A stretch of DNA of 64,000 nucleotides, from positions 1 to 64,000 of the forward strand of contig CAMFIF010000009.1 of NCBI GenBank assembly GCA_945952415.1, written 5' to 3'. The stretch is from an uncultured Rhizobium sp. Its GTDB lineage: Bacteria > Pseudomonadota > Alphaproteobacteria > Rhizobiales > Rhizobiaceae. Shown in pieces: positions 60,882-64,000 of the stretch; within the stretch, counting starts at the first letter, position 1, and every line of letters starts with the position of its first letter. A model generated the notes under the pieces. It searched no databases, had not been told where the DNA came from, and saw only the letters and a list, made by a program, of their open reading frames with translations. The position numbers and the translations under genes are program-made.

Positions 60882-62246
60882 ATGCTCCAGAGACCGCAGG
60901 AAAGTGCTGCAGGGGAAACCGGCTGGCAGCAGGGGGGCTGGCGGGGACCGCGCGGCGAGGCCTCGCTCTCGGATGTGCATGGTTCGATTGCGGTTGCCCG
61001 GCAGGCGAAGGGCTGGAAAAGGCTCGCCGCCTTCATCGGCCCCGGCTATCTCGTGGCTGTCGGCTACATGGATCCCGGCAACTGGGCCACCTCGCTGGCG
61101 GGCGGCTCGCGCTATGGCTATGCGCTGCTTTCCATCGCGCTGCTGTCGAATTTCATGGCGATCCTTCTGCAATCGCTCTGCGCGCGGCTGGCCATTGCCT
61201 CCGGCCGGGATCTCGCCCAGGCCTGCCGGGATGCCTATCCGAAGCCCGTGGCGATCCTCCTCTGGCTGCTTGCGGAAATCGCGATCATCGCGACCGATAT
61301 TGCCGAGGTGATCGGCACGGCCATCGGCCTGCAGCTCCTCTTCGGCATTCCCCTCGAAATCGGCGTCATCGTGACGGCGCTCGATGTCTTCCTGATCCTG
61401 GCGCTGCAGAAGCTCGGCTTCCGCTGGGTGGAAGCCTTCGTCATCGCGCTTCTGGCGGTCATCGGCCTCTGCTTCGGCATCCAGATCGTGCTTGCCGATC
61501 CCGACTGGGGGGCTGTGCTTCACGGCTTCGTGCCGACGACGCGGATCGCGACCGATCCGGGCATGCTCTATCTGGCGCTCGGCATTCTCGGCGCCACCGT
61601 CATGCCGCATAATCTCTACCTGCATTCGGGCATCGTGCAGACGCGCGCCTATGGCGAAAGCCTGCCGGAAAAGCGCGAGGCCCTGCGCTTTGCCACCATC
61701 GATTCCACCGTGGCGCTGCTGCTGGCGCTGCTCGTCAATGCCTCGATCCTGATCCTTGCCGCTTCTGCCTTCCACAGCACGGGGCGGACCGGGGTGGCGG
61801 AGCTTGGCGAGGCGCATTCGCTGCTGGCGCCGCTGCTGGGGGCCGCTATTGCCCCGACGCTCTTTGCCGTTGCGCTGCTCTGCTGTGGTCTCAACTCGAC
61901 CGCGACCGCCACGCTTGCGGGGCAGATCGTGATGGAGGGCTTCATCCGCTTCAAGCTGAAGCCGTGGGTGCGGCGGCTCGTTACCCGCACCATCGCCATT
62001 CTGCCTGCAGCGTTCGTGACAATCCTCTATGGCGAACAGGGCACGGCGGAGCTGCTGATCCTCAGCCAGGTGGTGCTGAGCCTGCAACTCTCCTTCGCCG
62101 TCTTCCCGCTGGTGATGTTCACCGCCAGCCGGGCGAAGATGGGCGCGCTCGTCGCGCCCCGCTGGGTGACGGCGCTTGCCTGGGCGACCGCTTTCCTGAT
62201 TGCGGGGCTGAACGTGAAGCTCGTCTACGACTTCTTCCTCGGCTGA
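60882..62246 (+). CDS. mntH: NRAMP-family manganese/divalent-metal transporter
   Basis: A 454-residue NRAMP transporter with about eleven hydrophobic spans. The metal site is formed by [12 protein letters not shown] (DPGN) in helix 1 and [16 protein letters not shown] (MPHN) in helix 6, both intact, so it should import Mn2+ using protons. The polar N terminus of about 45 residues is on the longer side. GGGGAGAAGG precedes the ATG at 60882. The Mur box lies upstream. The end overlaps the convergent TrmN6-like gene by 22 bases. Confidence 0.94.
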   Translation: MLQRPQESAAGETGWQQGGWRGPRGEASLSDVHGSIAVARQAKGWKRLAAFIGPGYLVAVGYMDPGNWATSLAGGSRYGYALLSIALLSNFMAILLQSLCARLAIASGRDLAQACRDAYPKPVAILLWLLAEIAIIATDIAEVIGTAIGLQLLFGIPLEIGVIVTALDVFLILALQKLGFRWVEAFVIALLAVIGLCFGIQIVLADPDWGAVLHGFVPTTRIATDPGMLYLALGILGATVMPHNLYLHSGIVQTRAYGESLPEKREALRFATIDSTVALLLALLVNASILILAASAFHSTGRTGVAELGEAHSLLAPLLGAAIAPTLFAVALLCCGLNSTATATLAGQIVMEGFIRFKLKPWVRRLVTRTIAILPAAFVTILYGEQGTAELLILSQVVLSLQLSFAVFPLVMFTASRAKMGALVAPRWVTALAWATAFLIAGLNVKLVYDFFLG

Positions 62247-63043
62247 GCCGAGGGGGTGGCGCGCGGATAGGCGGCGCGACCATTGTTGAGATCGTCGACC
62301 AGGGCGGAGAAGCGGTGGGTTCCCGCCTCGTGCATGACAAGCGGCGCCCGAAATGCGAGCCGCGCCCTGGAACCCTTGATGGCGGTGACGAGGATGCGCA
62401 CGGCATTTTCGCCCTCCCGGGGATGGAGGGCGGTGATTTCGAGCCCGCCGAAGCGCCGGCCGCAGGCGGCAATGATATCGGCAATCGATTCGGGCCTTGC
62501 GATCAGCGAGAGCTGGCCGCCGGGAATGAGGATGGCGCCGGCGGTGCGGATCCAGCTTTCGAAGAGATCGTCCACCATGGCATGGGCCTCGGCCTTCAGC
62601 GCATCGGGCGTGGTGCGGTCGGCGGCATGGTTGAAGGGCGGGTTCATGATCACGTGGTGGAAATGGTCGTCGGTGAGTCCCGCCTCGATCCGCGCCTTGC
62701 CGGTCAGCGTCACATCCGCCTCGCAAACCGAGACGCGGCCGGAAAGGGCTGCATTTTCGGGCAAGGCCAGGCTCTTGCGGGCAAAGGCCGCCATATCCGG
62801 CGAGCGCTCGAAGAGCACCGCCTGCGCCTGAGGCAGGCGGGCGGCGACCGCCATGCCGGCGGCCCCTGCCCCCGCGCCGAGATCGGCCACCCGGATCGGC
62901 CGCTCGTCGGCGACGAGTGCGGCCAGCAGCATGGCATCCATGCCGGACCGATGGCCCCTGCCCTTCGGCTGCACCAGATGGAAACGCCCGTAATGGAAGG
63001 CATCGACGGTTTCGGCAACCGCCGCGGTCATGGCCTCAGGCAT
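62225..63043 (-). CDS. TrmN6-like tRNA/RNA adenine-N6 methyltransferase
   Basis: A 272-residue class I methyltransferase. Motif I is [23 protein letters not shown], and the amino-methylase motif IV is [16 protein letters not shown] (NPPF), as in the tRNA1(Val) adenine-37 N6-methyltransferase. Other N6-adenine or N5-glutamine methyltransferases share the NPPF/Y motif, so RNA specificity is an inference. The ATG at 63043 overlaps the upstream DUF2007 gene by eight bases; the ATG at 63031 has GAGG too close. The 3' end overlaps mntH. Confidence 0.85.
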   Translation of the reverse strand: MPEAMTAAVAETVDAFHYGRFHLVQPKGRGHRSGMDAMLLAALVADERPIRVADLGAGAGAAGMAVAARLPQAQAVLFERSPDMAAFARKSLALPENAALSGRVSVCEADVTLTGKARIEAGLTDDHFHHVIMNPPFNHAADRTTPDALKAEAHAMVDDLFESWIRTAGAILIPGGQLSLIARPESIADIIAACGRRFGGLEITALHPREGENAVRILVTAIKGSRARLAFRAPLVMHEAGTHRFSALVDDLNNGRAAYPRATPSAQPRKKS

Positions 63044-63260
63044 CGCGCAGTTCCGCGCCGAGCCCGGCATCGGTCAGGATCCGGCGTGCCCGATCCACTT
63101 CCTCCGCATCCACCATCAGCCGGCGCTGGAGAATGCCGATCGAGCCTTCCAGCACGCTCATGCCCTGATCGGCGATGAAGCAGTGTATCCCGAAGTCCCG
63201 CATCAGGCTTTCCGCATAGGAAAGGACAACCGGGTCATTGGTGCGAATGATTTCGAGCAT
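63036..63260 (-). CDS. DUF2007 putative signal-transducing protein
   Basis: A 74-residue protein. The start EIIRTNDPVVLSYAESLMRDFGIHCFIADQ and the end ILQRRLMVDAEEVDRARRILTDAGL match DUF2007 (PII-like fold, short form). The role is unknown. It overlaps the TrmN6-like gene downstream and diverges from the octaprenyl diphosphate synthase gene by about 106 bases. The pair DUF2007-TrmN6 is common in alphaproteobacteria, often next to the isoprenoid synthase. Confidence 0.88.
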   Translation of the reverse strand: MLEIIRTNDPVVLSYAESLMRDFGIHCFIADQGMSVLEGSIGILQRRLMVDAEEVDRARRILTDAGLGAELRDA

Positions 63261-63366
63261 GGCCTAATTTCCGTCAAAAACCCGCGACCGGGACAATTCG
63301 CCCCTTGCCGCCCCGGACGGCCCTTTCTATTGTTCTTCTAAATATTGTTGTCAGGAGTCCGGACCC

Positions 63367-64000
63367 TTGGGCGTCGTTATACCGCTGGAAGAAAGCAAAA
63401 ACAAACCGGCTTCCGTGAAGCCGCTCGTGGATCTGACCCGCGAGGGCATGGAGCGGGTGAACCAGCTCATTCTTTCGAAGGCCGGTTCCGACGTGCAGAT
63501 GATCCCCGAAGTGGCGAACCATCTGATCTCCTCCGGCGGCAAGCGGCTGCGCCCCATGCTGACGCTCGCCTCGGCCTCCATGTTCGGCTATCAGGGCGAC
63601 CATCACGTGAAGCTCGCCACCGCCGTGGAGTTCATGCATACCGCAACCCTGCTGCATGACGATGTGGTTGACGAAAGCGATCTGCGCCGCGGCAAATCCA
63701 CCGCCCGGATGATCTGGGGCAACCAGGCAAGCGTGCTTGTGGGCGATTTCCTGCTGGGCCAGGCCTTCCGCATGATGGTGGATGTGGGTTCGCTCGAAGC
63801 GCTGGACGTGCTTTCCACCGCCGCATCGGTGATTGCCGAAGGCGAGGTGCTGCAGCTTTCCGTCGCCAAGAACATGGAAACCACGGAAGACGAATATCTC
63901 TCCGTCATCCGGGCGAAGACCGCAGCGCTCTTTGCCGCTGCCGCGGAAGTGGGGCCGATCGTTGCGAAAACCGACAAATCCGAGCGCAATGCGCTGAAGA
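63367..64000 (+). CDS. ispB: Octaprenyl/polyprenyl diphosphate synthase (cut by window end)
   Basis: The first 211 residues of a trans-polyprenyl synthase. The first Asp-rich motif LLHDDVVDESDLRRGKSTA (DDxxD) and GGKRLRPMLTL are visible; the second DDxxD lies beyond the window. It makes the C40-C50 chain used by UbiA, which is encoded at 42464-43423. The TTG at 63367 begins LGVVIPLEESKNK, the usual start of rhizobial homologues, with AGGAG nine bases upstream. The gene runs off the right edge. Confidence 0.93.
   Translation, partial: MGVVIPLEESKNKPASVKPLVDLTREGMERVNQLILSKAGSDVQMIPEVANHLISSGGKRLRPMLTLASASMFGYQGDHHVKLATAVEFMHTATLLHDDVVDESDLRRGKSTARMIWGNQASVLVGDFLLGQAFRMMVDVGSLEALDVLSTAASVIAEGEVLQLSVAKNMETTEDEYLSVIRAKTAALFAAAAEVGPIVAKTDKSERNALK

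Noticed and set aside
1..64000. CRISPR array
   Set aside because: I saw no regularly spaced repeats of 24-40 bases with unique spacers and no cas genes.

Overview
The window is about 64 kb of GC-rich, densely packed bacterial chromosome. It most likely comes from an alphaproteobacterium of the Rhizobiales, and looks Rhizobiaceae-like. The basis is a fused SecDF, a five-repeat DUF1217 protein, a DUF6101 protein, an HPE1-like small secreted protein, a CtrA-type box in front of a Flp pilin, a Mur-type manganese box in front of mntH, TTG starts, and a rhizobial-style palindromic intergenic repeat. The species cannot be named from the sequence alone.

Layout. 0-7 kb: small membrane protein, PLP decarboxylase, LytS/LytTR two-component pair, secDF. 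7-13 kb: two LuxR-type regulators around hchA, a 59-residue Flp pilin, tRNA-Pro(CGG), a lipoprotein, a signal-peptidase homologue lacking both catalytic residues, an orphan acyl carrier protein. 13-17 kb: a membrane-anchored methyltransferase, an arsR-aqpS-arsC arsenic operon, a Tat-exported deiminase. 17.35-19.59 kb: an islet bounded by a perfect 35-bp direct repeat that copies the 3' end of tRNA-Gln(TTG), carrying one multidomain periplasmic gene and no integrase. 19.8-24.3 kb: cupin, metallo-beta-lactamase-fold hydrolase, DUF4424 protein, tlyA and a TrmA-family RNA methyltransferase. 24.5-29.2 kb: tandem chemoreceptor paralogues of identical length. 29.4-42.4 kb: fatty-acid oxidation pair, Sua5, FAD oxidase, modE convergent with modABC and a clear Mo-box, DUF2867, DUF1217 and DUF6101 proteins.

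42.4-64 kb: housekeeping genes (ubiA, tex, purD, glyS, lemA/DUF2207, glyQ, S49 peptidase, mntH, TrmN6-like, octaprenyl diphosphate synthase). Between 44.1 and 54.6 kb these alternate with five type II toxin-antitoxin modules: mqsRA, hicAB, parDE, a RelE/antidote pair fused by overlaps to a DUF523 gene, and higBA. Two of them sit directly on either side of glyS.

The strongest leads for new biology are the toxin-antitoxin archipelago with its DUF523-linked operon, the catalytically dead signal peptidase, the integrase-less tRNA-Gln islet with its mosaic cargo protein, and a LuxR solo with an altered ligand pocket. Many long open frames opposite the real genes are GC-rich shadows and are not annotated.
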